Notes under the pieces: model-generated
The model's input: the letters and a program-made list of their open reading frames with translations, nothing else
Databases searched by the model: none
What the model was told of the DNA's origin: nothing
Position numbers and translations under genes: made by a program
Shown here: positions 43,995 through 53,295 of the stretch, piece by piece
Layout of the letters: every line of letters begins with the position of its first letter
Position numbering within the stretch: the first letter of the stretch is position 1
Origin: Bacteroidales bacterium
GTDB lineage: Bacteria; Bacteroidota; Bacteroidia; Bacteroidales; ML635J-15
Direction: 5' to 3'
DNA length: 64,000 nucleotides
Assembly: GCA_017620015.1 (NCBI GenBank)
Contig: JAFZRE010000026.1
Coordinates: 1-64,000 of the forward strand

Positions 43995-46900
43995 TTAAAT
44001 CAACTCCTTCAAATCTTTTAGTACCTGCTTTTTGCCGAGTTCACCACTGCGTTTGGCGGTTTCGGTAAAATAGTGGTGCTCGGTAATGAACTTGTATTGC
44101 ATCTTGTTCCACTGCTCGATAGAGTCAATCTTTCCACGCTCGAAAAGTTCGCGGAACAAATTCTGCGAAATAGGTATAAAGTCGGGACGACCAAGATAGT
44201 CAAGGTCGGCATCGCACATAATTTCCTCGAGTAAGGTGTGTGGATTCTGCGGAACCTTAGTAGCATTGATTATGCCCTTTACGATATCTATCTGCTCGCG
44301 TGAGAAATTATATCTTGCAAGTGTCTGGTGAGCCAGCCTTGCACCGATTTCCTCGTTGTTGTCGTAGCTTGCCATAAAGCCGCTGTCGTGGAACAAGGCT
44401 GCACAACGCAAAAGCAACAAGTCTTCCTCCGAAACATTCTCCTTAATGCCAATGTCGGTAACGCGGTAAATAGCATCGGTTGTGTGCTTAAGGTTGTGAT
44501 AATAAAGGTTCTTTGGAAGGTCGCGCTGCATCTGTTCAAGAATTTCTTCCTGAATAAGCGAGAAATTCAGGCTCTGCTTACGCACATTGAACAGATGGTT
44601 TGGAGTGATGCCGTCACCATTTTCGGAAAGCTCCTCCAAAATTCCATTCACATAGTACATCTCCATTTCACCCTTGTTCTTCACATTCATAAGACCTCGG
44701 TTCTCGCAATTGAAAAATTCCTTTACGCGACGGTAGGTCTCCTCCGAAATGTTGACACGACCAACCTCGCCGTGCGACTCCATACGACTTGCAATATTCA
44801 CCGTGTCGCCCCAGATGTCGTACTCAATCTTCTGCGCACCAACCACACCGGCTACAACAGGACCAGTATGTATTCCAAGACGCATATTCATTTTCAGATC
44901 GTGCTTATTGTTGAAGTCGGCCAACGCCTTCTGCATCTCCATACCTGCCAGCACAACTTCCACAGGATTGGTAGCATCATTGTTAGGCATACCTCCTGCA
45001 CACATATAGGCATCACCAATAGTCTTTATCTTTTCGATATTATATTTTGCAATGATATTATCGAAAGTGACAAACAATTCGTTGAGATATTTTATCAGTT
45101 CTTCGGGATTTGTAACCGCTGCAATTTTGGTAAAACCTTGAATATCAGAAAATAAAACTGTAACCATATCGTATTTTCTCGACTTGGCATTACCATGTTT
45201 CTGAATTTCGTCCACAGCATTCTGCGGAAGCAGTTTCTTCACTAGTTTTTCGGTCTGCTCCTTCTGCATTACAAGTTCGTTGGTGCGCATTTCCACCAAT
45301 CTCTCCAGCTTGAGCCTTTCTTTAGTATGCACAATATTCCTCCATGCAACTATAACTACAATTATCACGACAAAGCTTAGGAAATAAAGAATATATGCCA
45401 AGATTGACCGATAATAAGGCGGCGTTACCTCAAAACTGAACTCGGCGGTATTGCTGATTTGTCCGTATCCATTGCGCGAACGCACCATAAACTTATAGTC
45501 GCCTTCCGAAAGGCTTATATACTCCTTGTACGAATCGGTAGTCCATTCCGACCAGTCGTCATCAAGGCCTTCGAGTTTAAACTGATATTCGGTGTCTCCA
45601 AATGTATTGTATGCCAAACCAGCCACATCGAACCTTATTTTCCTATCGAGATACCTGATTTTGTGCATAATGCCTACGTCCTGCGAATAGTCGTTGTCGA
45701 AGACATATATTATCGAGTCGTTAGCCACAGCTACCTTTCTAATCATACACTTAAATGTACTGTCGGCAGACTGAAGCAATTTTCCACCTACACTGTACTT
45801 TATGAGAGCATCGGAAGTTCCGAACCAAACCAAACCGGCATCTTCGGGATAGATGGTTTCAACCACCGACTCCCTCATCTGGCAGAACGCCGAAGTCATA
45901 CGTTTTCCACCATTGGCATCGAATTTTATCACACCAACCTCTCGCTCGTATGCACCAGGATACGAACAGTTGTACCATATATTTCCGCACGAATCCTCGC
46001 TGAGAATACCATATATGGCATCGTTGCCAAAATAAGCCGAATCCATCTTGAACTTTTTCTCTGCACTATCGTACAGATACAATCCCAACGAAGTGGAAAA
46101 CACAGGTCCAAATTTCTTTGTAGAATACACGTCAACCCAGTCGAAATCGGGTGGAAGTCCGTCGGAAGTGCCATATCCCGACACCATAATATCAAGGTCC
46201 AGCGAATCGCTAAATTCCACCCTGAACAATCCATCGCGGTCGGTACCAAGCCAAAGGCTTCCGTCCTTGTCGGGAGCAATTGTACGCACCCTATGCCTCA
46301 TATTTTTCAGGTTGCCGATTTCCTTTAATTTCCCATCGGCCACACTGGCTACCGTCAAGCCCGAATGTCCGCCAATCAAAAGCAGTTCTTCACCACCGAT
46401 AGTCATAGGTTTCATCGAGATGAACGCACCGTCGAGAACTTTCTCAGCCTTTCTGTCACCGACAAGGAAAAGTCCGTCCAAAGTCACAGCGTACAATTTG
46501 TCATCGTATGTGCAAAGCTGCCAGCAATTGTTCATTATGCCCCTTATGCCAATAAAACTGTACATAGCGGCACCAGGCATTTCCCATCTGCTATACTGGA
46601 ACAAGCCCGACGTGGTACCGACATACAGCCGTCCCTCGTGACGCCTTACCGAAAGGACTGTTCCCCTTAGACCATTGTAAGCATTGAAATACGACAGTTC
46701 CGAATTTGTTTCGAGCAAACAAATACCATTTTCGGTAACAGCCCAAACCTTGTTCTGATTGTCAACGCAAATGTCGTTTATTGTATTGTCTTTCAAACCG
46801 TTGGACGAACTAAGCATAAACCTGTACTTGCCATTTCTATCAAACGAAACCAGACCTCCAGAGTTTGTTCCCACAACAAATGCACCATCGCGAAGACTTT

Positions 46901-47645
46901 TAATACACGAATAGCCATTCTTGTTTATGTACCTGTCAAGATCGGTGACAAAATGGGAAAGTCCGGATGCTACCGAATATTTGTAGAAGCAAGACCTCAC
47001 TTCGTCGCGCAAAATTATACAACCATCGCTGGCACATATCATATCTGCAACTTCGATAGAATCGACAACCGAACAGAAGGCATCGTCTTCCATTTTGCCA
47101 TGGTTAAGACGTTTCAGCGGAGCAAACTTCTTCTGCACATACACGGCAGTATCAAGGCTCAGCAGACGGAAGAAACCATTGTCGGCAATTTTCCTGATGG
47201 TGGAATCGGAGTACATAAACAGTTTTCCACTTGATGTAAAATACACATCGTCGTCCGAAACGACAAGCTTTGTTATCTGGCCGAACTCTGTCCCGGTATT
47301 GTTCTCAAACTCAGCAATATCAATGTGCCCGTTCTTGTATTTTACCTTGCCGAACATATTGTAGGCGCCAAAGTATATTTCGTTCTTGTCGCTTACAGCA
47401 AGTTTCGGACGGCCAGGAACTTTCACGATTGTCCACTTTTCGTTGTCGTACTCCATTATGCCGTTGGTATTGCCAAAATACATGAGCGAGTTCTTGTCCT
47501 GCACGACGCTGAAATTCTGGCTTTCCTGCCTGTAGTCGGCGGTTCCGAAGTTCCTTATCTGTGGAATGCCGTAGCCTGAATTCTGAGCAAAGACAGCAGC
47601 AAACGGCAGCAATAAAAATGCGATTAAAAATAATTTTTTCACCAT
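43995..47645 (-). CDS. Propeller-sensor adenylate cyclase with C-terminal HD phosphodiesterase-like domain
   Basis: 1216 residues from ATG 47645. A signal peptide, a two-component-type beta propeller in the periplasm (KVWAVTENGICLL, SLWLGTDRDGLFRV) and a Y_Y_Y-like domain are followed by one membrane helix (about 745-770) and a coiled linker. Next is a class III cyclase domain with LFSDIQGFT (metal Asp, about 833), IEKIKTIGDAYM (second metal Asp and purine-facing Lys) and EYDIWGDTVNIASRMES, a Lys/Asp pair that favours ATP. The last 170 residues carry an HD domain: YHNLKHTTD (about 1048), FHDSG (about 1085) and DADLDYLG (about 1145). The YHN..H start recalls cyclic-nucleotide phosphodiesterases. 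The start codon follows the histidine kinase stop by one base, so they are translationally coupled. Confidence 0.88.
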   Translation of the reverse strand: MVKKLFLIAFLLLPFAAVFAQNSGYGIPQIRNFGTADYRQESQNFSVVQDKNSLMYFGNTNGIMEYDNEKWTIVKVPGRPKLAVSDKNEIYFGAYNMFGKVKYKNGHIDIAEFENNTGTEFGQITKLVVSDDDVYFTSSGKLFMYSDSTIRKIADNGFFRLLSLDTAVYVQKKFAPLKRLNHGKMEDDAFCSVVDSIEVADMICASDGCIILRDEVRSCFYKYSVASGLSHFVTDLDRYINKNGYSCIKSLRDGAFVVGTNSGGLVSFDRNGKYRFMLSSSNGLKDNTINDICVDNQNKVWAVTENGICLLETNSELSYFNAYNGLRGTVLSVRRHEGRLYVGTTSGLFQYSRWEMPGAAMYSFIGIRGIMNNCWQLCTYDDKLYAVTLDGLFLVGDRKAEKVLDGAFISMKPMTIGGEELLLIGGHSGLTVASVADGKLKEIGNLKNMRHRVRTIAPDKDGSLWLGTDRDGLFRVEFSDSLDLDIMVSGYGTSDGLPPDFDWVDVYSTKKFGPVFSTSLGLYLYDSAEKKFKMDSAYFGNDAIYGILSEDSCGNIWYNCSYPGAYEREVGVIKFDANGGKRMTSAFCQMRESVVETIYPEDAGLVWFGTSDALIKYSVGGKLLQSADSTFKCMIRKVAVANDSIIYVFDNDYSQDVGIMHKIRYLDRKIRFDVAGLAYNTFGDTEYQFKLEGLDDDWSEWTTDSYKEYISLSEGDYKFMVRSRNGYGQISNTAEFSFEVTPPYYRSILAYILYFLSFVVIIVVIVAWRNIVHTKERLKLERLVEMRTNELVMQKEQTEKLVKKLLPQNAVDEIQKHGNAKSRKYDMVTVLFSDIQGFTKIAAVTNPEELIKYLNELFVTFDNIIAKYNIEKIKTIGDAYMCAGGMPNNDATNPVEVVLAGMEMQKALADFNNKHDLKMNMRLGIHTGPVVAGVVGAQKIEYDIWGDTVNIASRMESHGEVGRVNISEETYRRVKEFFNCENRGLMNVKNKGEMEMYYVNGILEELSENGDGITPNHLFNVRKQSLNFSLIQEEILEQMQRDLPKNLYYHNLKHTTDAIYRVTDIGIKENVSEEDLLLLRCAALFHDSGFMASYDNNEEIGARLAHQTLARYNFSREQIDIVKGIINATKVPQNPHTLLEEIMCDADLDYLGRPDFIPISQNLFRELFERGKIDSIEQWNKMQYKFITEHHYFTETAKRSGELGKKQVLKDLKELI

Positions 47646-47646
47646 A

Positions 47647-50631
47647 TCAATAGTTATTTGGCAATTCAACATAGAAGCAAGTTCCCTTGCCTTCCTCCGA
47701 TTCTACCCTTATAGTACCTTGTAGCATATCAACATACGACTTCACAATGGCAAGTCCAAGTCCAGCACCTTTTGTGGCGGCTTTCGCATTGCTGGTCTGG
47801 AAGAAGCGGTCGAAAATGTGGTCGATGTCCTGCTTGGAAATTCCAACTCCGTTGTCGCGAACGGTTATGCAGACCTTTTCGTCGGTTTCGCTGAAATCGA
47901 CTTCCACCTTGCCGTTCTTCGTGAACTTTATTGCATTGCTAATCAGATTGGTAATTATCTGTTTAAGTTTTACGTTGTCGGATATGATATGCGTTTCCTT
48001 GTGGTCCTGTGCAAGATTCAGAATCTGCACGTTGTTTTCGGCAACGCTATGTTCGTTACGCATCAATGCACAGATGTCACCAATAATTTTCTTTACGCCG
48101 ACAATTTCGGACTTTGCCTGCACCACACCAGCCTCAAGTTTCGACATTTCAATAATATCCGACAACACATTGAGCAACTGGTACGACGAGTTGAGTATTA
48201 TTCTCAGATATTCCTGCTTTTGTGGATTGTCCTCGCCTTCGAGCAAAAGGTCGGCAAAGCCTATTACACCGTTCATTGGTGTGCGAATTTCGTGCGAAAG
48301 GTTGCTTAGGAATGCTGCCTGCAGTTTTTCGTTCTCCTCCGACTTTTTCAGGGCGCGGTTCAGTTCGGTTATTATCCGTTCGCGTTCGGTGACATCGGAG
48401 ACCACCACCAGCACATCGTTTTCTATTGTCATAAACCTGACTTCCAGCACAAGCAAAGTTCCACCGATGACAATTTCAACTTTCTGCTCGTTGTTTTCGT
48501 TTCCTGCAATGGCGTTGGCAATGCCCTGCTTCAACATCATATCGTAGTCCTTGCGTGAAATGTAGGTTAGGAAACGGTCAATAAATTGCTTCTCATCGTT
48601 GAAATACCTGTAGAACGGAGAACTTTCGCCAACAAAAATGTCCTTGATTTTGGCATCGGCACTAAATATTGCTGTAATGTCCCTCGACATTTTCAAGAAA
48701 TGGGCTTTCTCAGTATCCATATCGTGAACCTGACGGCGGTAGCCAAGCATCTGGTTTTCGTAGATTTTTCTCGGTGTAATATCAAGAATTACAGCCTGAT
48801 ACATATCGGCAGAGATAACACTCGAATACATCTCGACAATCTTGATAGTGCCGTCGCCACATTTCAGTTCTCGTTCCGCGCTTATTATTTCGCCAGCATC
48901 TACGCGAACATAGTCCAGTGGTTTGCCCTTGATGCTGTTTTCGGTAAACAATGCCGATATGTTCTTGCCAAGAATTTCCACGGCCGGCATCATTATCATT
49001 TCGCAGAAGCGGTCGCTGACATCTATTATGTCGCCGTTCTTGTCACCTATAAGCACACCGCAGGGCGACTGCTCCACTATTGCCCGGTAGCGCGACGACA
49101 AGTTTGCGAGCGGTAGCGGTGCCGACTTGTGCTGGGTTATGTCAACGAAATAGCAAAAAGTGTTTTCGTTATCAGCGTCGAACAAGTGTACCTCGAGCAA
49201 AGTGCGCTTTCCCTTGGTGGAAAATTCGTAGTTGAACACTTCCTCCATACGGTTTGCGGCTGTCCTTATTATGTGGCGTTTCTTGCGGCGCGTTTCGGGG
49301 AAAATGCTTGAAAACAGCTCTCCCCTGATGTCGTAAGATAATTTCAGCAGAATGCCCGCCTGTGCGTTTGCACTTACTATCTCCTTGCCGTTCAAGTGGA
49401 TTATACCGCAGATTGAGTTCTCGAACATTATGAAGTTGTTGCGGTATTCCTGTTCAAGTTTGGTTTTTAACTGCTGTACCTCGTGACGGCTTTCCATCAC
49501 TACGGCTATTTGCCTTTTGCCATTGACCACAACCGAATGAAGCCTTGCCGACAACAAAAGTTCGCCATAAATAGTATCCTTTGCAACAAATGTGTATCTG
49601 CTAGCACCGTCGTCGCACAGGTAGTCGAGCCGTCGTTTTGTGTCGGCGACACGGAAACTGCCCAATTCGAAAATCGACTTTGTAAGATAGCGGTCGTAGT
49701 TCCAGCCCCACAAGTTCACGGCTGATTCGTTAAGGTCGCAGATTCCACCCGATTCCGTCACCAATATGTAAAGTTCCGAAAGCAGGTTCAATGTCTTGTT
49801 GTTCAGAATCGAAGATTCTTGATTATGCGTATTTTCGACATCGGGTATGCTTGAAATTATCGACAGGCACAACTTTCGGTCCTCTATTGCAATTATCGAC
49901 GAATATGCTTCAACATCAATGGTGTTGCCGTCGTTTTTGATAAGCGAATAGGTAATGCTTGGTGTCTGAACTTGCGTACCGAACACCTTATCTAAAGATT
50001 CCTTGATTTTCTTCTGGAAGTTATCTGTCACATAACCAAAGATATATGGACTTGGCAGTTCGGCTAAGTTGTCATATCCTAGCAAATGCCTTATGGCTGG
50101 GTTTTCGTAAATTATGTATCCGTCGCTGTCGCAAATGACCACTCCCGACTTCATTCCGCCGTACATCTGCTTGACTGCATTCCAGAATATAGCGTCCTCG
50201 TGTACGATGTTCTTGTCCGAATCCATACGCCTTACTAGTCCGTAGTAGCGGATACGACCGTCCTCCTTGAGCTTTATTACCGTTTTCATCAGCGTAAGGT
50301 AGGAGCCAGTATTTGTGCGCAGATACAAAGGCTTGTCGATGATGTAGTCGGAGTTTTCAAGCATAGCAGTTAGGTCCGACTTGAGTATCAGATATCTTTT
50401 TTCGGCTATTGCCGCCATAAGTTCGTCGGTGCTGGAAAAACCCAGCAGTTCGGCCAGCTTTATGTTTACACTCAAGAATTTCCCGTTGGAATCGAGTTTG
50501 TATTCGGGAATCATATTGTCGGTTGGCAGATTGTTCTCTTCGATAATCCTGTTGCGTTCTATCAGGCTCTTTATAAGTTGCCTGTTCTGTTCGTCAATCT
50601 GCAGTTCCGCTGTGCCTGGAGTCTTGTTCAT
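47647..50631 (-). CDS. Multi-PAS sensor histidine kinase
   Basis: 994 residues with no obvious membrane helix, so probably a cytoplasmic sensor. Several PAS domains (about 40-130, 165-270, 290-390, 520-640 and around 660-760) precede a HisKA domain with the phospho-acceptor His near 779 (FLSNLSHEIRTPMNG) and a HATPase domain (NLISNAIKFTKNG; VRDNGVGISKQDI; AGLGLAIVKSYVDM). It ends right after HATPase, so there is no receiver domain and no response regulator next door. The following gene is the adenylate cyclase, coupled through TGATATG. ATG 50631 is chosen over a frame extension of 22 codons. The promoter at 50649-50680 is a near-perfect Bacteroidota match. Confidence 0.93.
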   Translation of the reverse strand: MNKTPGTAELQIDEQNRQLIKSLIERNRIIEENNLPTDNMIPEYKLDSNGKFLSVNIKLAELLGFSSTDELMAAIAEKRYLILKSDLTAMLENSDYIIDKPLYLRTNTGSYLTLMKTVIKLKEDGRIRYYGLVRRMDSDKNIVHEDAIFWNAVKQMYGGMKSGVVICDSDGYIIYENPAIRHLLGYDNLAELPSPYIFGYVTDNFQKKIKESLDKVFGTQVQTPSITYSLIKNDGNTIDVEAYSSIIAIEDRKLCLSIISSIPDVENTHNQESSILNNKTLNLLSELYILVTESGGICDLNESAVNLWGWNYDRYLTKSIFELGSFRVADTKRRLDYLCDDGASRYTFVAKDTIYGELLLSARLHSVVVNGKRQIAVVMESRHEVQQLKTKLEQEYRNNFIMFENSICGIIHLNGKEIVSANAQAGILLKLSYDIRGELFSSIFPETRRKKRHIIRTAANRMEEVFNYEFSTKGKRTLLEVHLFDADNENTFCYFVDITQHKSAPLPLANLSSRYRAIVEQSPCGVLIGDKNGDIIDVSDRFCEMIMMPAVEILGKNISALFTENSIKGKPLDYVRVDAGEIISAERELKCGDGTIKIVEMYSSVISADMYQAVILDITPRKIYENQMLGYRRQVHDMDTEKAHFLKMSRDITAIFSADAKIKDIFVGESSPFYRYFNDEKQFIDRFLTYISRKDYDMMLKQGIANAIAGNENNEQKVEIVIGGTLLVLEVRFMTIENDVLVVVSDVTERERIITELNRALKKSEENEKLQAAFLSNLSHEIRTPMNGVIGFADLLLEGEDNPQKQEYLRIILNSSYQLLNVLSDIIEMSKLEAGVVQAKSEIVGVKKIIGDICALMRNEHSVAENNVQILNLAQDHKETHIISDNVKLKQIITNLISNAIKFTKNGKVEVDFSETDEKVCITVRDNGVGISKQDIDHIFDRFFQTSNAKAATKGAGLGLAIVKSYVDMLQGTIRVESEEGKGTCFYVELPNNY

Positions 50632-50648
50632 TCTGAAAAATATATAGT

Positions 50649-50680
50649 GCAAAAATAGAAAATTCAAGGGATTCAACAAA
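50649..50680 (-). promoter_or_regulatory. Promoter of the histidine kinase-cyclase operon
   Basis: On the minus strand, TTTG (forward CAAA 50677-50680), a 19-base spacer, and TATTTTTGC (forward 50649-50657), 17 bases ahead of ATG 50631. Confidence 0.75.
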
Positions 50681-50760
50681 TAAGTTTGAGAGTTCAAAGT
50701 TTAAAAATTTAACGTTTAAAATGGTTTATGATTGTTTGATATTGTTTGATGGTTGTAGAT

Positions 50761-50790
50761 TGTAGAATCGCGCCATGGCACGATTGTACA
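50761..50790. repeat. Palindromic repeat (family A)
   Basis: TGTAGAATCGCGCC/ATGGCACGATTGTACA: nested inverted repeat (TGTA...TACA outer, ATCG...CGAT inner, CCATGG centre). Related in layout to 53086-53114. Confidence 0.65.
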
Positions 50791-50826
50791 TAAATAATCA
50801 AGAATTTTAGGATTTGAAATCTGTAG

Positions 50827-50846
50827 AAACGTTGCGTGCAACGTCT
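50827..50846. repeat. Palindromic repeat (family B), diverged copy
   Basis: ACGTTGC (50829-50835), GT, GCAACGT (50838-50844), with one outer mismatch relative to 885-904. It lies in the 328-base gap 50632-50959, which otherwise holds two promoters and the family A repeat. Confidence 0.7.
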
Positions 50847-50893
50847 TGATTTATAGAACGGAAAGTGCGTTTTCGTAATTCGCAAATTTTAAT

Positions 50894-50902
50894 TATCTTT
50901 GC
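50894..50902 (+). promoter_or_regulatory. Bacteroidota -7 element of the EF-G gene
   Basis: TATCTTTGC, 57 bases before ATG 50960. Confidence 0.55.
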
Positions 50903-50959
50903 ATCCCGAAAATTAATTATTTTTATTGTATTAAAATCCTTTTAATCAATAGGTTATAT

Positions 50960-53023
50960 ATGGCAATGGAATTAAGAAACATAGGAATAGCAGCGCATAT
51001 CGATGCAGGAAAGACAACGGTATCGGAACGAATACTTTATTTCACTGGTGTGAACCGCAAGCTTGGTGAAACTCACGATGGTCAGGCTACGATGGACTTC
51101 ATGAAGCAGGAGCAGGAACGTGGTATTACAATCGCTTCGGCAGCAATCACCTGCACTTGGAATAACCACCAGATAAACCTTATCGATACTCCCGGTCACG
51201 TTGACTTTACTGTGGAAGTGGAGCGTTCGTTGCGTGTAATCGACGGAATGATAGCCGTTTTCTGTGCTGTCGGCGGTGTTGAGCCGCAGAGCGAAACCGT
51301 ATGGAATCAGGCAGAGCGCTACCGTGTGCCGCGTATCGCTTTCGTCAACAAGATGGACCGCACCGGTGCAAGCTTCAGCGAAGTTGTCATGCAGATGAAC
51401 AAGTACCTCGATGCCAACGCCCTGCCGCTGCAAGTACCTATGGGTGCCGAAGATTCCTTTGTGGGAGTTATCGACATCGTGCGCAACATTGCCTATACCT
51501 TTGCCGATGGCAAGCGCTTCGAGAATCCTATTCCAGCCGAATATGCCACACAGGTTGAAGAAGCACGCACCTTTATGATTGAAAAGCTAGCCGACGGCGA
51601 CAACGAAATCATGGAAATGTATTTCGACGGCAAGGAAATTCCTGAAGAAAAACTGAAGAAGGCAATCCGTGAGCAGACTTTGAAACTTTTGATTACGCCT
51701 GTTTTCTGCGGCGCTGCTTACAAGAATATCGGTATCCAGCTTCTGCTCGACGCAGTTGTCGATTATTTGCCGTCGCCTGTTGATGTCGGCTCTGTTATCG
51801 GCACCGACCTGTACGACAGTGAAAAGACACACAGCCGCAAGCCTTTCGACAGCGAAAAGTTCTCGGCTCTGGCTTTCAAGTTGATAAACGACCCCTATGT
51901 AGGTCAGCAGACCTTTATCCGAATCTTTTCGGGCAAGCTCACAAGCGGAATGTCGGTTTACAACTCGTCGAAGCGCAAGCCTGAACGCATTGGCCGTATT
52001 TTCCGCATCAAGGCTAAGGAGCGTCAGGAAATTACCGAGGCTGGTGCTGGCGAAATAGTTGCTCTGGTCGGTATGAAATACACAAAGACAGGCGATACCC
52101 TTTGCGACCAGGAATTCCCGCTTTACCTTGAATCTATACATATCCCCGAGCCAGTAATCCAGCTCAAGATTCAGCCTGCCAACCAGAAGGACAAGGACAA
52201 GCTGAGCGAGGCTCTTGGCCGACTGGTGAACGAGGACCCGTCGTTCCACGCAAAGTACAACGAGGAAACCGAGGAAACGGTAATTTCAGGTATGGGCGAG
52301 TTGCATCTTGAGATTATGGTTGACCGCCTTCGCACCGAGTTCAAGGTTCCGGTGGAGGTTGGCGAGCCTGCAGTTGCATTCAGGGAAACCATTACAATGC
52401 CTGTCGAGACTATGTACAAGCATGTCAAGCAGACTGGCGGTCATGGACAGTACGCACATACAATCATGCGTATGGAGCCGAATCCGGGCAAGGGCTACGA
52501 ATTTGTCGATGTGGTCAAGGGCGGTAACATTCCGGGCGAGTACATCCCGTCGGTTGACAAGGGCGTATGCAACATTATGGAACGCGGTATCCTATCGGGA
52601 TTCCCGGTTGTGGATGTCAAGGTTACGTTGCTCGATGGTTCGTATCACCCTGTAGATTCGTCGGATATGGCATTCCAGCTTTGTGCCGAATTGTGCTTCA
52701 AGAGCGGCTTTATGAAGGCAGGTCCTATTCTGCTCGAGCCGGTGATGAAGATAGAAGTCAACACTCCCGACGACTACATTGGCGATGTTGTCGGCAACCT
52801 CAACCGCCGTCGCGGAAAGATTGAGGCGATGAGGCGTTACCGCAAGGGATCGCAGAAGATTGTCGGACTTGTGCCGCTTATGGAGATGTTCGGCTATGCC
52901 ACCCAGTTGCGCAACATAACCTCTGGCCGCGCCAACTATTCGATGGAATTCTACCAGTATATGGAAATGCCATCGAACATACAGACCGAAGTGCTGAAGA
53001 AATTGAACGAGAAGAAAGGATAG
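50960..53023 (+). CDS. fusA: Elongation factor G, stand-alone copy
   Basis: 687 residues, all five EF-G domains. GTPase motifs are intact: G1 [10 protein letters not shown]2 QERGITI, G3 DTPGHVDF, G4 NKMD. Domain IV and V phrases are present too ([15 protein letters not shown]; PIGxxxV-like [20 protein letters not shown]). It moves tRNA and mRNA through the ribosome and acts with RRF in recycling. The switch region reads [20 protein letters not shown] rather than the common [19 protein letters not shown]. No rpsL, rpsG or tuf gene is adjacent, so this may be a second EF-G rather than the str-operon copy. It is not the GTPase-deficient EF-G2 type as far as the motifs show. Confidence 0.9.
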   Translation: MAMELRNIGIAAHIDAGKTTVSERILYFTGVNRKLGETHDGQATMDFMKQEQERGITIASAAITCTWNNHQINLIDTPGHVDFTVEVERSLRVIDGMIAVFCAVGGVEPQSETVWNQAERYRVPRIAFVNKMDRTGASFSEVVMQMNKYLDANALPLQVPMGAEDSFVGVIDIVRNIAYTFADGKRFENPIPAEYATQVEEARTFMIEKLADGDNEIMEMYFDGKEIPEEKLKKAIREQTLKLLITPVFCGAAYKNIGIQLLLDAVVDYLPSPVDVGSVIGTDLYDSEKTHSRKPFDSEKFSALAFKLINDPYVGQQTFIRIFSGKLTSGMSVYNSSKRKPERIGRIFRIKAKERQEITEAGAGEIVALVGMKYTKTGDTLCDQEFPLYLESIHIPEPVIQLKIQPANQKDKDKLSEALGRLVNEDPSFHAKYNEETEETVISGMGELHLEIMVDRLRTEFKVPVEVGEPAVAFRETITMPVETMYKHVKQTGGHGQYAHTIMRMEPNPGKGYEFVDVVKGGNIPGEYIPSVDKGVCNIMERGILSGFPVVDVKVTLLDGSYHPVDSSDMAFQLCAELCFKSGFMKAGPILLEPVMKIEVNTPDDYIGDVVGNLNRRRGKIEAMRRYRKGSQKIVGLVPLMEMFGYATQLRNITSGRANYSMEFYQYMEMPSNIQTEVLKKLNEKKG

Positions 53024-53024
53024 G

Positions 53025-53074
53025 CAGGGGCTGCGCCCGTTTCTACGCGCGGTTTCAGGGGCTGCGCCCGTTTC
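53025..53074. repeat. Direct repeat pair after the EF-G gene
   Basis: CAGGGGCTGCGCCCGTTTC occurs at 53025-53043 and again at 53056-53074 (31-base period). Each copy contains the small palindrome GGGGCTGCGCCC. Confidence 0.8.
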
Positions 53075-53085
53075 AAATATAATGT

Positions 53086-53114
53086 TGTAGTGGTCGTGGC
53101 GCGCCGCGACTGTA
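53086..53114. repeat. Palindromic repeat (family A)
   Basis: TGTAGTG...CTGTACA around the core GTCGTGGCGCGCCGCGAC (53093-53110). The core matches the one inside the T9SS gene at 31830-31847 at 16 of 18 bases. Confidence 0.8.
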
Positions 53115-53133
53115 CAAGGTTCAATGATTGTAG

Positions 53134-53204
53134 CGACGCAATGCTTTGCGTCGAGATTCAAGGGTTCAAATATTCAATTGTAGAGACGTTGCGTGCAACG
53201 TCTT
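53134..53204. repeat. Two palindromic repeats (family B and a relative)
   Basis: CGACGCAA/TTGCGTCG (53134-53153, loop TGCT) and AGACGTTGC/GCAACGTCT (53185-53204, loop GT). The second is the same as 885-904 except for its loop. With 53025-53114 they fill most of the 271-base gap between the EF-G and ATPase genes. Confidence 0.8.
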
Positions 53205-53261
53205 GAAATATTTTCAATGTGGATTGTGTATGTAATAAGTTGTGAATTAGCACAATATATA

Positions 53262-53295
53262 AATTATTCATTTTGAATAATGCAATTTGAATAAT
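53262..53295. repeat. 34-base direct repeat, copy 1 (3' side of ATPase gene)
   Basis: Contains ATTATTCA-TTT-TGAATAAT and a third TGAATAAT half-site. It is identical to 54457-54490 except at 53286 (T instead of A). It ends on the first base of the ATPase stop codon. Confidence 0.9.

Noticed and set aside
47647..50631. Hybrid histidine kinase
   Set aside because: The protein ends right after the HATPase G-box; no receiver domain follows, and the next gene is a cyclase, not a response regulator.
50960..53023. Tetracycline-resistance ribosomal protection protein
   Set aside because: The length, the EF-G type G-domain (AHIDAGKTT with QEQERGITI) and domain IV features fit EF-G; Tet(Q)/Tet(M)-type signatures were not seen.
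53025..53204. Small CRISPR array or tRNA-like gene
   Set aside because: Only two 19-base direct repeats and several unrelated hairpins; no cloverleaf and no spacer series.
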